A stretch of 64,000 bases of DNA from Niabella ginsenosidivorans (GTDB lineage: Bacteria > Bacteroidota > Bacteroidia > Chitinophagales > Chitinophagaceae), in NCBI RefSeq assembly GCF_001654455.1, contig NZ_CP015772.1, forward strand, positions 3,596,001-3,660,000, given 5' to 3'. Position numbers and translations under genes: made by a program. The notes beneath the pieces are model-generated. The model did not search any database, was not told where the DNA came from, and saw only the letters and a program-made list of their open reading frames with translations. Numbering within the stretch: the stretch's first letter is position 1; each line of letters opens with the position of its first letter. Shown in pieces: positions 43,754 through 53,068 of the stretch.

Positions 43754-44007
43754 CGAAATGTTTCAGATTTTAAATCAAACAGATTTTTTACAAAAAGAAA
43801 GATATCATACCTGAGCCACTTTGCATTTAACAAAACCTCTTTTACCTTTTCATCCCCATAAAACCTCCTTACCTGTCGTATATCCTCAACATCTCCCCTT
43901 TCAAAAACACGTTCAATAATGGATGCCGCATGGCTTTTATAATCCAGTTTTGAGAAATCCGTGTCCCAGAATATCCGCTTATTTAATATGGGTATGTTTT
44001 TTTCCAT
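43708..44007 (-). CDS. DUF6922-like protein, partner of the nucleotidyltransferase
   Basis: About 99 residues from ATG 44007 (a TTG lies three codons up). It starts PILNKRIFWDTDFSKLDY, followed by AASIIERVFERGDVEDIRQVRRFYG, a short helical protein that in Bacteroidota is regularly found just before AbiEii-like nucleotidyltransferases. It overlaps the downstream gene by 46 bp. By analogy with AbiEi-AbiEii it could be the antitoxin, though it has no visible winged helix; this is inference. The gene lies 15 bp after prfB. Confidence 0.75.
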   Translation of the reverse strand: MEKNIPILNKRIFWDTDFSKLDYKSHAASIIERVFERGDVEDIRQVRRFYGDEKVKEVLLNAKWLRYDIFLFVKNLFDLKSETFRCYTMRQSKEIPWLY

Positions 44008-44021
44008 TTCCAACAAAAATA

Positions 44022-45111
44022 TTAAACTGTTTCCTTACTCTGCATCAGGTACGCTTTTATGAAACCATCCAGCTCACCGTCCATTACCGGCTGCACATTT
44101 CCTACTTCATAATCTGTACGGTGGTCTTTGATCATTTTATAAGGATGGAACACATAGCTGCGTATCTGGCTGCCCCATTCAATTTTTTTCTTACCGGCAT
44201 TTGCTGCATTTTTCAGCTCCTCCCGCTTACGCAATTCTTCCTCGTACAGCCGGCTTTTCAGCATCTGCATGGCTTTTTCCCGGTTGCCCATCTGCGTGCG
44301 CTCGGTCTGGCAAACCACAACGATACCTGTGGGAATGTGCGTCAGGAATACTTTTGTTTCTACCTTGTTCACATTCTGTCCGCCGGCTCCGCCGCTGCGG
44401 GCTGTTTCCATCTTTACATCAGCATCCTTTATTTCTATATCGATGGTATCATCTACCAGCGGGTATACAAATACGGATGCAAAGGAAGTATGCCTTCGGG
44501 CATTACTGTCAAAAGGTGAAATGCGCACTAACCGGTGCACACCGCTTTCTGCTTTTAAAAAACCATACGCAAAGGGGCCTTCAAACTGAAGCGTAGCCGT
44601 TTTGATGCCTGCGCCATCACCCCACTGCCAGTCCAGCTCGGTTATTTTCCAGCCCTGCTTTTCACCATACATCCGGTACATACGTGCCAGCATTTCGGCC
44701 CAGTCCTGGCTTTCCGTGCCGCCGGCGCCTGAGTTGATCTGCACCACGGCAGGCAGCTCATCTTCCGGCTCATTCAGGGTGCTTTTAAACTCTACATCTT
44801 CCAGCACTGCAACCGCCTGATCGTAGGCCTCCTGCGTTTCCTCTTCCGTTGCGTCACCGGCCTTCCAGAATTCAAACAGCACCGCAAAATCCTCTACCAT
44901 TGAATCTGCCTTATGAAACAGCTCCATCCAGTATTCATTGGTTTTTAAAGTTTTCAGAATTTCTGTGGCGCGCTGATTATCATCCCAAAAGCCGGGACTC
45001 AGAGAAAGCTGCTTGTCTTCATTTATTTTCTGCTGACGGTTCTCGACGTCAAAGAAACCTCCTTATCCCGAGAACGCGGGACCGCATATCCTGTAATTTT
45101 TCCTGTGTCAT
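44022..45111 (-). CDS. prfB: Peptide chain release factor 2, with programmed +1 frameshift
   Basis: RF2 ends translation at UGA and UAA. The gene starts at ATG 45111, runs 20 codons to an in-frame TGA at 45051-45049, and must shift +1 at CTT-TGA-C to continue as [10 protein letters not shown] to the stop at 44022, 362 residues in all. A Shine-Dalgarno-like AGGAGG stands just before the slip site, the classic autoregulatory set-up. RF2 motifs are the SPF tripeptide in [14 protein letters not shown] and GGQ in [12 protein letters not shown] gene caller that ignores the shift will report only 44022-44927. Confidence 0.95.
45048..45063 (-). promoter_or_regulatory. prfB: prfB recoding signal
   Basis: On the minus strand AGGAGG (45063-45058) is followed 3 nt later by CTT-TGA-C (45054-45048). 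Low RF2 levels let the ribosome pause at TGA and slip +1. Confidence 0.93.
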
Positions 45112-45117
45112 AGCTTG

Positions 45118-45125
45118 CAAAGATA
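45118..45125 (-). promoter_or_regulatory. prfB: -7 element (TATCTTTG) for prfB
   Basis: The TAnnTTTG match ends 6 bp before the prfB ATG, so the transcript probably starts at or next to the start codon. Confidence 0.6.
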
Positions 45126-45398
45126 CATCCTATTTCCGATTTGCGGCCGCTTGCACAAACGATTGTTCAATAAAGCAACACAGCGGCCGGTATTTGCATA
45201 TCAAGGGAAAGCAATTTCTGTTTTACTGGCCGGGCGCCAGTGCTGCTATCGGGCTTTACTTGCGTCGCTCCGTTCAGCTGTAGTGCTCCTATCTCTCCGC
45301 TGAAATATCGGCGGCTCTCAGAACCGGCAGATGCGATGCACCTTTTATATAAGAATAAGACCTTCGGATTTACAATACGGTCCCGGCCATTTGTCCGA

Positions 45399-45429
45399 TT
45401 GGCTGGATCACATCATTGGACTATCTTTG
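45399..45429 (+). promoter_or_regulatory. cydA: Promoter of cydAB (TTG-N20-TATCTTTG)
   Basis: TATCTTTG at 45422-45429 fits TAnnTTTG and TTG at 45399-45401 is 20 bp upstream. The leader to ATG 45475 is about 40 nt. The rest of the 363-bp prfB-cydA gap shows no gene. Confidence 0.65.
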
Positions 45430-45474
45430 CATATACCGCAGATGAGCGGTCTTTTTTAAACCAATCCATGCACT

Positions 45475-46788
45475 ATGGATGACTTTATTGCGGCGCGGTC
45501 GCAGATGGCGCTTTCTTTAGGATTTCACATTATTTTTTCCTGCATTGGCATGATCATGCCGTTCTTTATGGCCGTTGCGCATTATAAATGGTTGAAAACA
45601 GGCAATATTGTATACCGCAATGTAACACGCGCCTGGAGCCGAGGGGTGGCTATCTTTTTTGCAACCGGGGCCGTTTCCGGTACGGTACTTTCATTTGAAT
45701 TAGGGCTCCTTTGGCCGGAATTCATGAGACATGCAGGCCCCATTTTCGGAATGCCTTTTTCGCTGGAGGGTACCGCTTTTTTTATTGAAGCTATTGCTTT
45801 AGGATTTTACCTGTATGGATGGAATCGTTTTAACCGTTGGTTTCACTGGTTCACGGGGGTGGTGGTGGGCATCAGCGGACTGGCATCCGGCATCCTGGTG
45901 GTAGCTGCCAATGCGTGGATGAACAGCCCCGCGGGCTTTGATTATATAAACGGCCAGTACCTGAATATTGACCCCATAGCCGCCATGTTCAATGATGCGT
46001 GGTTCTCCGAAGCATTGCACATGATACTGGCAGCGCTTACCGCAACCGGCTTTGCTGTTGCGGGCGTGCATGCCCTTATGATTCTTAAGAAAAAAAATGT
46101 GCTGTTCCATACCAAAGCCTTTCGCATAGCTGCCGTTTTTGCCTGTGCAGGGGCGATCTTACAGCCGGTCAGCGGTGACATTTCGGCCAAGGATGTTGCC
46201 AGACGCCAGCCGGAAAAACTGGCCGCAATGGAAGCCCATTTTATAACGGAAGCAAAGGCCCCGCTGATCATAGGAGGCATACCGGATGTTAAAAATGAAA
46301 CCGTAAAATATGCCCTCAAAGTTCCTGGCGCACTGAGCTTTCTGGCACATGGCGATTTCAACACGCCTGTTACCGGGCTGGATGCCTTTCCCAAAGACAC
46401 TCACCCGCCCGTTGCGGTTACCCACTACGCATTCCAGATAATGGTGGGCCTGGGCACGCTGATGCTGCTTATTGCACTGTTCTATTTCTTTATGCTGTGG
46501 CGAAGAAAAAAATGGCTGGAGCGCAACTGGCTGCTCCGGTTATTTGCAATAGCAACGCCTGCAGGTTTTATTGCTGTTGAAGCGGGCTGGACGGTAACTG
46601 AAGTAGGCCGCCAGCCATGGATCATATACGGTATTATGCGCACAAAAGATGCGGTTACACCAATGCCGGGTATTATTTATTCTTTTTACATTTTCACGGC
46701 CGTATACTGCTCGCTGAGCATTATTGTAATACTGTTGCTATACAGGCAGGTTAAAATGGTAGGTAAGTTATATGATGTTGCTGAATAA
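45475..46788 (+). CDS. cydA: CydA, cytochrome bd ubiquinol oxidase subunit I
   Basis: A 437-residue membrane protein with about nine helices. It oxidises quinol and reduces oxygen with high affinity. The heme ligand His18 lies in SLGFHIIFSC; a second His is in SEALHMILAAL; GRQPW marks the conserved quinol-side segment. The Q loop is short, as in the cyanide-insensitive (CioA-like) group. cydB follows after 60 bp. No cydDC or cydX gene is seen. Confidence 0.95.
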   Translation: MDDFIAARSQMALSLGFHIIFSCIGMIMPFFMAVAHYKWLKTGNIVYRNVTRAWSRGVAIFFATGAVSGTVLSFELGLLWPEFMRHAGPIFGMPFSLEGTAFFIEAIALGFYLYGWNRFNRWFHWFTGVVVGISGLASGILVVAANAWMNSPAGFDYINGQYLNIDPIAAMFNDAWFSEALHMILAALTATGFAVAGVHALMILKKKNVLFHTKAFRIAAVFACAGAILQPVSGDISAKDVARRQPEKLAAMEAHFITEAKAPLIIGGIPDVKNETVKYALKVPGALSFLAHGDFNTPVTGLDAFPKDTHPPVAVTHYAFQIMVGLGTLMLLIALFYFFMLWRRKKWLERNWLLRLFAIATPAGFIAVEAGWTVTEVGRQPWIIYGIMRTKDAVTPMPGIIYSFYIFTAVYCSLSIIVILLLYRQVKMVGKLYDVAE

Positions 46789-46848
46789 AGAGTGCCAGCT
46801 GCATTACAGAATAAATAAACCTCAAACAACAAACTTCAAACAAGAAAG

Positions 46849-47856
46849 ATGCTCTACGTTGTAATGGCTTATCTGTGGTTGTCTATCCTGTTATACGTTT
46901 TAATGGGAGGTGCGGATTTTGGTGCGGGGATCCTTGAGTTCTTATCCACACAGAAAAGTAAGGATCAAACCCGGAAAGTTATGTACCGTGCCATTGGCCC
47001 GATATGGGAAGCCAACCATATGTGGCTGATCATTGCAATTGTTATTTTGTTTGTAGGATTCCCGGTCATTTACTCCACGCTGTCCATCTACCTGCACATT
47101 CCACTGGTCGTAATGCTCTTGGGTATTGTAGCAAGAGGCACGGCTTTCAGCTTCAGGAATTATGATGCCGTTAAGGACAGCATGCAGGTGATCTATTCAA
47201 AAACATTTATGTATTCCAGCGTTATTACGCCGCTGTTCCTGGGCATCATAGCCGGCAGCGCTGTTTCCGGCAGAATCAACACCGGTGCCCGCCATTTTCC
47301 GGATGCCTATATATTCACCTGGCTGGGGTTCTTCCCCATATCCGTAGGTATTTTTACGGTGATTATCTGCGGGTTCCTGGCAGCAATATTTATTATCGGC
47401 GAAACAAAGACAGAAAAAGAGCGTCAGCGGTTTATTACAAAGGCCAAACACATGAGCCTGGCGGCTATTGGTGCAGCAGCACTGGTCATCATTGCCGCGT
47501 CAGCAGATAATGTGCCTGTTGCACACTGGCTTTTCGGAAACCCGGTAAGCCTTGGCTGCGTTGTTTTAGCCGCCCTGTCGCTGGCATGGATGTGGGTATC
47601 CCTGTTCCGGCAATCAACAAAATGGCTGCGTATTACTGCCGGTGCACAAATCACTCTTTTATTGATTGCAATCACCTATGAACATTACCCCATGCTTATC
47701 AATTTAAAAAACGGGCAGGGGCTTTCGCTGGTTCTTCAGCATGCTTCAGACAAAACAGTTGAAGCACTTGCTGTTGCATTATTATTGGGAAGTATTTTTA
47801 TTTTGCCGGCCCTGTTTTACCTGCTCTACAGCTTTACCCGGCAGGAAGAAATCTAA
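46849..47856 (+). CDS. cydB: CydB, cytochrome bd ubiquinol oxidase subunit II
   Basis: A 335-residue protein with eight or nine membrane helices, partner of CydA. Family text at the N-terminus is clear: LYVLMGGADFGAGIL and IGPIWEANHMWLIIAIVILFVGFP, then GIVARGTAFSFRNYD. The 60-bp gap after cydA has low-complexity text (CTCAAACAACAAACTTCAAAC). It forms a two-gene operon with cydA. Confidence 0.95.
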   Translation: MLYVVMAYLWLSILLYVLMGGADFGAGILEFLSTQKSKDQTRKVMYRAIGPIWEANHMWLIIAIVILFVGFPVIYSTLSIYLHIPLVVMLLGIVARGTAFSFRNYDAVKDSMQVIYSKTFMYSSVITPLFLGIIAGSAVSGRINTGARHFPDAYIFTWLGFFPISVGIFTVIICGFLAAIFIIGETKTEKERQRFITKAKHMSLAAIGAAALVIIAASADNVPVAHWLFGNPVSLGCVVLAALSLAWMWVSLFRQSTKWLRITAGAQITLLLIAITYEHYPMLINLKNGQGLSLVLQHASDKTVEALAVALLLGSIFILPALFYLLYSFTRQEEI

Positions 47857-47957
47857 AACAGCACGTTTGCCGGATGGCATAGCATAGTGTACTTGCAAAA
47901 GACCACTTTGACAGTAGCTACTGAATGTTGTTTTCCTTGGCGGGGCCCTGTTTAGCG

Positions 47958-47991
47958 ACCCGTTTATAACGGGCCTTCTTTTTTTCTTTTC
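47958..47991 (+). terminator. Possible terminator after cydB
   Basis: CCCGTT-TAT-AACGGG followed by CCTTCTTTTTTTCTTTT. It overlaps the 3' end of the converging YdcF gene, whose Lys-rich tail it encodes, so the T run may be coincidental. Confidence 0.4.
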
Positions 47992-48647
47992 CCTTCCCAG
48001 GGAATAAAAGCCCCCATAGTGCCCCTGAAGCGCCTGAAGAAGCCTTCCCGGTCTGTCAGCGACCTGAAATTTTCAGTCATTGCAGGTAAAGGATCAATGA
48101 CCGGGTTGAGATGATTGTATTCTTTCAGGGAATCGATTATAAAAGGAATATGCACAATTTTTGTCCGGAACTTTCTCCGTGTAAATCTGTTTAATAACAA
48201 GGACTGGAGCGGATCCGTAACCAGCGCAATGCTTTTGAAGCCCTCCCGGCGGGCAATCTGATAGGAGTAGAAAATATTTTCTGTACTGTGCTCTGCCTGG
48301 ATATCGTAAAAAATGTGTTTCGGGGAAACGCCAAGCTGCCGGGCATACAGCCCCATTATCTTAGCCTCATAGTATGGCGAGTAAACGGCTCCGCCGGAGA
48401 AAATGATATTGCGAATGACCCCCTGCCTGTAAAGCAATGAAGCCCAGATTACCCTTCCTTTCATTACAGTATCCCATTGGTTGTTGTTAAAAGGCACACC
48501 GGGAACAATAGCCGCGTCAAATGTTTGCTTCCGGGCAAGCACCGTTTCATATAACCGCGCCGGGCGTTTCCGGTAAACAAAAGCGCACCCGGATAAAAAG
48601 ATCAGGATCAGTACTATTCCTAAAGCAGCAATACTTTTTTCTACCAT
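47964..48647 (-). CDS. YdcF/SanA family (DUF218) membrane-anchored protein
   Basis: A 227-residue protein with an N-terminal helix (LGIVLILIFLSGC; possibly a lipobox ending in Cys) and a DUF218 domain: AAIVPGVPFNNNQWD, LYRQGVIRNIIFSGGAVYSPYYEAKIM and SIALVTDPLQSL. The family includes SanA and ElyC, envelope proteins linked to vancomycin sensitivity and lipid carrier balance; the biochemical role is not settled. It has a Lys-rich C-terminus. Upstream lies 190 bp of low-complexity spacer. Confidence 0.85.
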   Translation of the reverse strand: MVEKSIAALGIVLILIFLSGCAFVYRKRPARLYETVLARKQTFDAAIVPGVPFNNNQWDTVMKGRVIWASLLYRQGVIRNIIFSGGAVYSPYYEAKIMGLYARQLGVSPKHIFYDIQAEHSTENIFYSYQIARREGFKSIALVTDPLQSLLLNRFTRRKFRTKIVHIPFIIDSLKEYNHLNPVIDPLPAMTENFRSLTDREGFFRRFRGTMGAFIPWEGKRKKEGPL

Positions 48648-48838
48648 CAGAATTAAAAATACATCAATCCGGTTAGAAACCAGTTTTCAGCGATCAGAAT
48701 TCAGATATGAGAAGATTGTTATCAGTCCCCAGTTATCAGCATTCAGATGTGAGCGTTGAGATACGATACTGAATCATCAGCTACAGATGGATCACCCGCC
48801 ATTTTCAGCAGCCAGGGACAATGAACCATGGAACTACA
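48648..48838. other. Low-complexity spacer
   Basis: No gene. The text is built from short degenerate units such as CAGTTTTCAG, AGAATTCAGAT and TTATCAGCATTCAGATG. Similar spacers lie at 23140-23225 and 50440-50535. Confidence 0.5.
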
Positions 48839-50425
48839 CTAATGCATCATTTCGCTCATATCCATTTTGGGCCCTTTGTCTTTCTTCCGGCGGACCAAAA
48901 GAATAAAAGGTATGCATACGAGGAATAAAATACCGAGGTATAAAAAAACATCCATATAGGAAAGTACAGTGGCCTGTTTGGTTACCGAGAAATCAAGCAT
49001 CTGGTAGGCCGATTTCAGGGCCACATCCGGAGTCATTCCTTTTGCCATAAAACTATGCTGCAGCGCACTGATCCGTTGCTGCACATTCAGATTATTAACG
49101 TCCAGGTCAGACACCAGGTCGTTCCTGTACAGCATATTCCTGTTGGCTATAAAGGTAGTAATGGCGGCTACACCGAAAGATCCCCCCAGTTGGCGCATCA
49201 TACCCGTAAAGGCTGCCCCCTGCCCGATCTCCTGTCCCCGCAGGGTAGACAGGGCCATGGTGGTAATAGGAATGAATAAAAGACCCAGCCCTACCCCACG
49301 TACAATCAGCATCCAGAAGAATGCATCCTTTCCGGTATCCGGTGTGATGATTTTGTATCCCCAGAAACTATATACAAAGAACAGGAATAAGCCGGTGGCT
49401 ACCATATAAGGCTGTGACACTCCTTTGGCAATTAATCTGCCTATTATAGGCATCATAAACGCTGTAGCCAGGGTGGCCGGAATCATCAGCAATCCCGCCT
49501 GGAAGGCCGTCCATCCTAAAATGCTTTGCGTATAAAGCGGAACAATAAAGGTAGAACCATAGAGCCCGAATCCCAGGATAAATGACATTACCGTGCCAAT
49601 CCTCAAATTACCGTTCTTCAGCACCCGCAATTCAACAATCGGATTTTTATAGGTCAGCTCTCTCCAGATAAAAAAGAAAAATCCAAAGACGGCTGTAACC
49701 GTAAGTGTAATAATCACATTACTGGAAAACCAGTCATCTTCATGCCCTCTTTCCAGGATGTATTGTAAGGATCCTACCGTAACGCTCAGCAGGAAGATGC
49801 CCAGCCAGTCGATCTCATGAGCTGCCTTTTTTGCCGCAAACCGCGGACTTCTTACAAACTGTAATGTAAGCAATGTGGCAATGATCCCTAGTGGTATATT
49901 AATGTAAAAGATATAAGGCCAGCTGAAATTGTCAACAATATAACCACCGAGCGGAGGTCCCAATGTAGGACCAACGATAACACCCAGGCCATAAATGGCC
50001 TGGGCCATACCTCTTTTTTCAACAGGATAAGACTCGGTTATGATTGTTTGAGATGTTACCAGCAATGCGCCGCCACCAACGCCCTGCAAAAACCGGAAGG
50101 CGACCAGCTCCCAGATATTGGTCGCATTTCCGCAAAGAAAAGAGCAAATGGTAAAAATGACAATAGAAACGGCAAAATAATTACGGCGGCCAAACTGCTG
50201 GGAAAGCCAGCTGGTCATGGGTACTACAATAACATTACCGATGGCATAAGCCGTAATGACCCAGCCTACTTCGGATAGTGTGGCACCAAGGTTTCCCTTC
50301 ATGTCATTCAACGCAACGTTTACGATGGTGCTGTCCACGATCTCCAGCAGCGCACATATAATGGCCGTGATGGTAATGATCACGCGCCGCGCACCATATT
50401 CTACAAGGGAATCTTGTTGTTCCAT
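48839..50425 (-). CDS. DHA2 family drug efflux MFS transporter (EmrB-like)
   Basis: A 528-residue inner-membrane antiporter with 14 predicted helices. DHA2 signatures: ALLEIVDSTIVNVAL (helix 1 with an acidic residue), WVITAYAIGNVIVVPMTSWLS and the antiporter motif C GVIVGPTLGPPLGGYIV. It should export hydrophobic drugs or lipophilic acids with proton exchange, through the HlyD-type adaptor and TolC-type channel encoded just upstream. It is the last gene of the tetR-tolC-hlyD-mfs unit. Confidence 0.93.
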   Translation of the reverse strand: MEQQDSLVEYGARRVIITITAIICALLEIVDSTIVNVALNDMKGNLGATLSEVGWVITAYAIGNVIVVPMTSWLSQQFGRRNYFAVSIVIFTICSFLCGNATNIWELVAFRFLQGVGGGALLVTSQTIITESYPVEKRGMAQAIYGLGVIVGPTLGPPLGGYIVDNFSWPYIFYINIPLGIIATLLTLQFVRSPRFAAKKAAHEIDWLGIFLLSVTVGSLQYILERGHEDDWFSSNVIITLTVTAVFGFFFFIWRELTYKNPIVELRVLKNGNLRIGTVMSFILGFGLYGSTFIVPLYTQSILGWTAFQAGLLMIPATLATAFMMPIIGRLIAKGVSQPYMVATGLFLFFVYSFWGYKIITPDTGKDAFFWMLIVRGVGLGLLFIPITTMALSTLRGQEIGQGAAFTGMMRQLGGSFGVAAITTFIANRNMLYRNDLVSDLDVNNLNVQQRISALQHSFMAKGMTPDVALKSAYQMLDFSVTKQATVLSYMDVFLYLGILFLVCIPFILLVRRKKDKGPKMDMSEMMH

Positions 50426-50541
50426 AAATCGGGTATCTATACTTTATAGTGAGCAGTAAAGAGTAAAAGACAAAAAGTAACAGGTTAACACCAAACGCTT
50501 CATTTCACTTTTCACTATTACATTTTACATTTCACTTTGTA

Positions 50542-51666
50542 CTAATTAAGATTAACTTCAACCACTACATTCATACCTGCACGCAATTTCTTAATAAGTG
50601 AATCGTTCTTGTTGGCAAATTCAATTCTTACCGGCAAACGCTGCACTACTTTTACAAAGTTACCGCTTGCATTATCAGCAGGAAGCAATGCAGATACCGA
50701 ACCTGTAGCAGGAGAAAATGAGCCTACCACTCCTTCAAAGGTATGCTTGGGAAAAGCGTCCACACTTATTTCTACCTTTTGGCCAGCCACCATTTTTGAC
50801 AACTGGGTTTCTTTAAAGTTGGCCACCACCCATTTTTCATCATTCAATACAATACTGAACAATTGTGCTCCGGCCTGAATATATTGCCCAACCTGTACCG
50901 GCACTTTTGAAACAACGCCGTCAGCATTGGCAACAATAACGGCATAGCTCAGGTTCAGCTTGGCATTTTCCACATCTACCTCACGCTGACGAACCATTGC
51001 AGCTGACACGCTGATCTGCTCCGCTGTTGCTTTTGACTGGGAGCTCACCGCGCCGGTCTGGGCTGCGGCCTGGTTCCTTTGCTGCTGCAATACCTGTAGC
51101 TGGCGGTCTGCTGTTTGTTTTGCAGCAAGCGCCTGTTCATATTGCTGCTGTGTAATGGAATGATCTTTGATGAGGTTTTCATACCGTTTCAGGTCTTCTG
51201 TAGTGCGCCAAACATTCACTTTGGCAGCTTCTATCTGTGCATCTGCCGCAGCCACGGCTGCGCTTGCAGTATTGATGTTTTTATGTGCGGCTTCAGTGCC
51301 CGCCCTGGCAGATGCCACATTGCTTCTGGCCGTAGCCAGGGCTGCTTCTGCCTGATCCAACGCGATCTTCAGCTCGCGGGTGTCTAATACTACCAGTGTA
51401 TCACCCTTGTGTACAAACTGGTTGTCATTTACCTTTACCTCTGCAATATAACCGGATATCTTGGAGATTACCGGGCTTACATTTGCAGCAATCTGTGCAT
51501 CATCTGTATCTTCATGATGCAGAGCATGTACATAGGCTTTTATTCCAAAGAACCCACCCACAATTACCAGTAAAGCAAGAATGATAAAGAAAACCGGGCT
51601 TCTTTTTTTCTTCTGATTCGATTCGTTTGGTTGTTCCTGAACTGTGTTTACTTGTTCGTTTGCCAT
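50542..51666 (-). CDS. HlyD/EmrA family membrane fusion protein
   Basis: A 374-residue periplasmic adaptor. A cytoplasmic tail rich in Gln and Lys precedes one helix (about 26-47), then the lipoyl/biotinyl half-motif VSPVISKISGYIAEVKVNDNQ, a coiled-coil hairpin rich in Ala and Gln (about 80-220) and the closing half-motif NADGVVSKVPVQVGQYIQAG, then a beta-barrel domain. It bridges the MFS pump and the outer-membrane channel. It lies 28 bp after tolC, so the two are co-transcribed. Confidence 0.93.
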   Translation of the reverse strand: MANEQVNTVQEQPNESNQKKKRSPVFFIILALLVIVGGFFGIKAYVHALHHEDTDDAQIAANVSPVISKISGYIAEVKVNDNQFVHKGDTLVVLDTRELKIALDQAEAALATARSNVASARAGTEAAHKNINTASAAVAAADAQIEAAKVNVWRTTEDLKRYENLIKDHSITQQQYEQALAAKQTADRQLQVLQQQRNQAAAQTGAVSSQSKATAEQISVSAAMVRQREVDVENAKLNLSYAVIVANADGVVSKVPVQVGQYIQAGAQLFSIVLNDEKWVVANFKETQLSKMVAGQKVEISVDAFPKHTFEGVVGSFSPATGSVSALLPADNASGNFVKVVQRLPVRIEFANKNDSLIKKLRAGMNVVVEVNLN

Positions 51667-51694
51667 TGTATTCGTATTAATAGTCTTTAATGTT

Positions 51695-53041
51695 TTATTT
51701 TATTAAGATCCCTGAAGCTTCCAGCAGTTTCTGATAGGCCAGTGCCGCATCTGCCCTGGCATTCAGCAAGTTGATTTTTGATGATAACAAGGCCGCATTG
51801 GCATCCAGCAGGTCCGTAATGGTAACCAGGCTGTTGTCATATTTATTCTTTGTAATACGGTAATTTTCTTCTGCCTGGATCAGTGCCTGGGCATGCACAT
51901 CTATTTTTTTTCTTGCCAGAAGGGTGTTCTGGTAATCTCTGTTTATTTCCAGACGGATATTATCGGTTAAAAGATCACGTGACGCCAGCAGTTCCTGCGC
52001 CTGTGCCTTTGCTTTTCTGATACTAGCGCCTGTTTTCCACAGACTGGATAAATTATACTGGATCCCCAGGCCGCCGTTTATTGCATTTGTTACAGTAAAC
52101 ACTTTGGGAATATCTGCTGCAACATAGCCACCTGTTAAAGCCAGGCTTGGCAGATAATCGGCCCTGGCAGCCTTGATACCGGATTGAGCAGCCTTTTGCT
52201 GGTAATCCAGCGCCTGCATATCTTTCCTGTTCTGTATTGCCTGCTCCTCATAATAATCAATAGGCTGCTCCTCATATGCCGAATTAATAAATGTTGAATC
52301 CACTTCAATCACCGTTGTTTCCGGAAGGCCTAAAAGCAGATCCATATTTACATTAGCAATGTTATAGTTATTCTGCGCTTCCAGCAACTGCAATTCAATA
52401 TCAGAGGTCTGTAACTGAGCTTTTAAACGGTCGTTGCGGGCCATAAGGCCATTGTTTTCCAGCTGCAGGAAATTTGAATCCCTGTGCTGCGAAGCCGCCA
52501 GGTTTTCCTTGATTACGCCGATCAACTGGGCGGCCTTGAATAAATTGGCATACGCTTCTGTAAGATTATAGGCAATGGCATTCTTATCGCTGCCGGTGTT
52601 CAGCTTTACCGCTTCCAGCAAATACTTTGCAGACTGTATGCCATACCGGATCTTTCCTCCTGCATACAGCGGCAGGGTTAAATTGGCTATTCCATACATT
52701 GCCTGGGAAACCTTTGGCATAGAGGTTCCGCTTTCGGAACCGGAGCCCTCCCCGCTGTTTCCCTGTCCCATTTTCAGGTCAATATTCGCATTCGTTAACC
52801 GCATGTAACTGCCGCTCACTTTAAAGTCCGGCAACTGGCGGTTTTTTGCTTCCTCCACCGCAGCTGTTGCCTCCTGGATCTTTGCCTGATCGATCTTTAA
52901 GTTCTTACTGTTTTCCAGGCCCAGCTCCACTGCCTCCTGTAAAGAAAGTTTTTTTACTTCCTGTGCAGAAAGGCTATTACTAAAAACCATAAACGCTGCA
53001 AAAAGGGCTACGATGGTTGTTATTTTTTTATTCATATACAC
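51695..53041 (-). CDS. TolC family outer-membrane efflux protein
   Basis: A 448-residue protein with signal peptide (1-26, ending SLSAQ). The two-fold repeated OEP architecture is visible: LSLQEAVELGLENSKNLKI at the start of the first half, long amphipathic helices with NRQLPDFKVSGSYMRL, and a matching second half with QKAAQSGIKAARADYLPSLAL. It forms the outer-membrane exit duct. A Gly/Ser-rich loop (about 95-110) is probably extracellular. It follows tetR by 27 bp. Confidence 0.93.
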   Translation of the reverse strand: MYMNKKITTIVALFAAFMVFSNSLSAQEVKKLSLQEAVELGLENSKNLKIDQAKIQEATAAVEEAKNRQLPDFKVSGSYMRLTNANIDLKMGQGNSGEGSGSESGTSMPKVSQAMYGIANLTLPLYAGGKIRYGIQSAKYLLEAVKLNTGSDKNAIAYNLTEAYANLFKAAQLIGVIKENLAASQHRDSNFLQLENNGLMARNDRLKAQLQTSDIELQLLEAQNNYNIANVNMDLLLGLPETTVIEVDSTFINSAYEEQPIDYYEEQAIQNRKDMQALDYQQKAAQSGIKAARADYLPSLALTGGYVAADIPKVFTVTNAINGGLGIQYNLSSLWKTGASIRKAKAQAQELLASRDLLTDNIRLEINRDYQNTLLARKKIDVHAQALIQAEENYRITKNKYDNSLVTITDLLDANAALLSSKINLLNARADAALAYQKLLEASGILIK

Positions 53042-53068
53042 GATAGCTTTTACTATAATCTTTTCAAA

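Noticed and set aside
44022-44927. prfB as a 301-residue gene from ATG 44927
   Set aside because: The upstream frame and the CTT-TGA-C shift site show that this would lack the N-terminal 61 residues.
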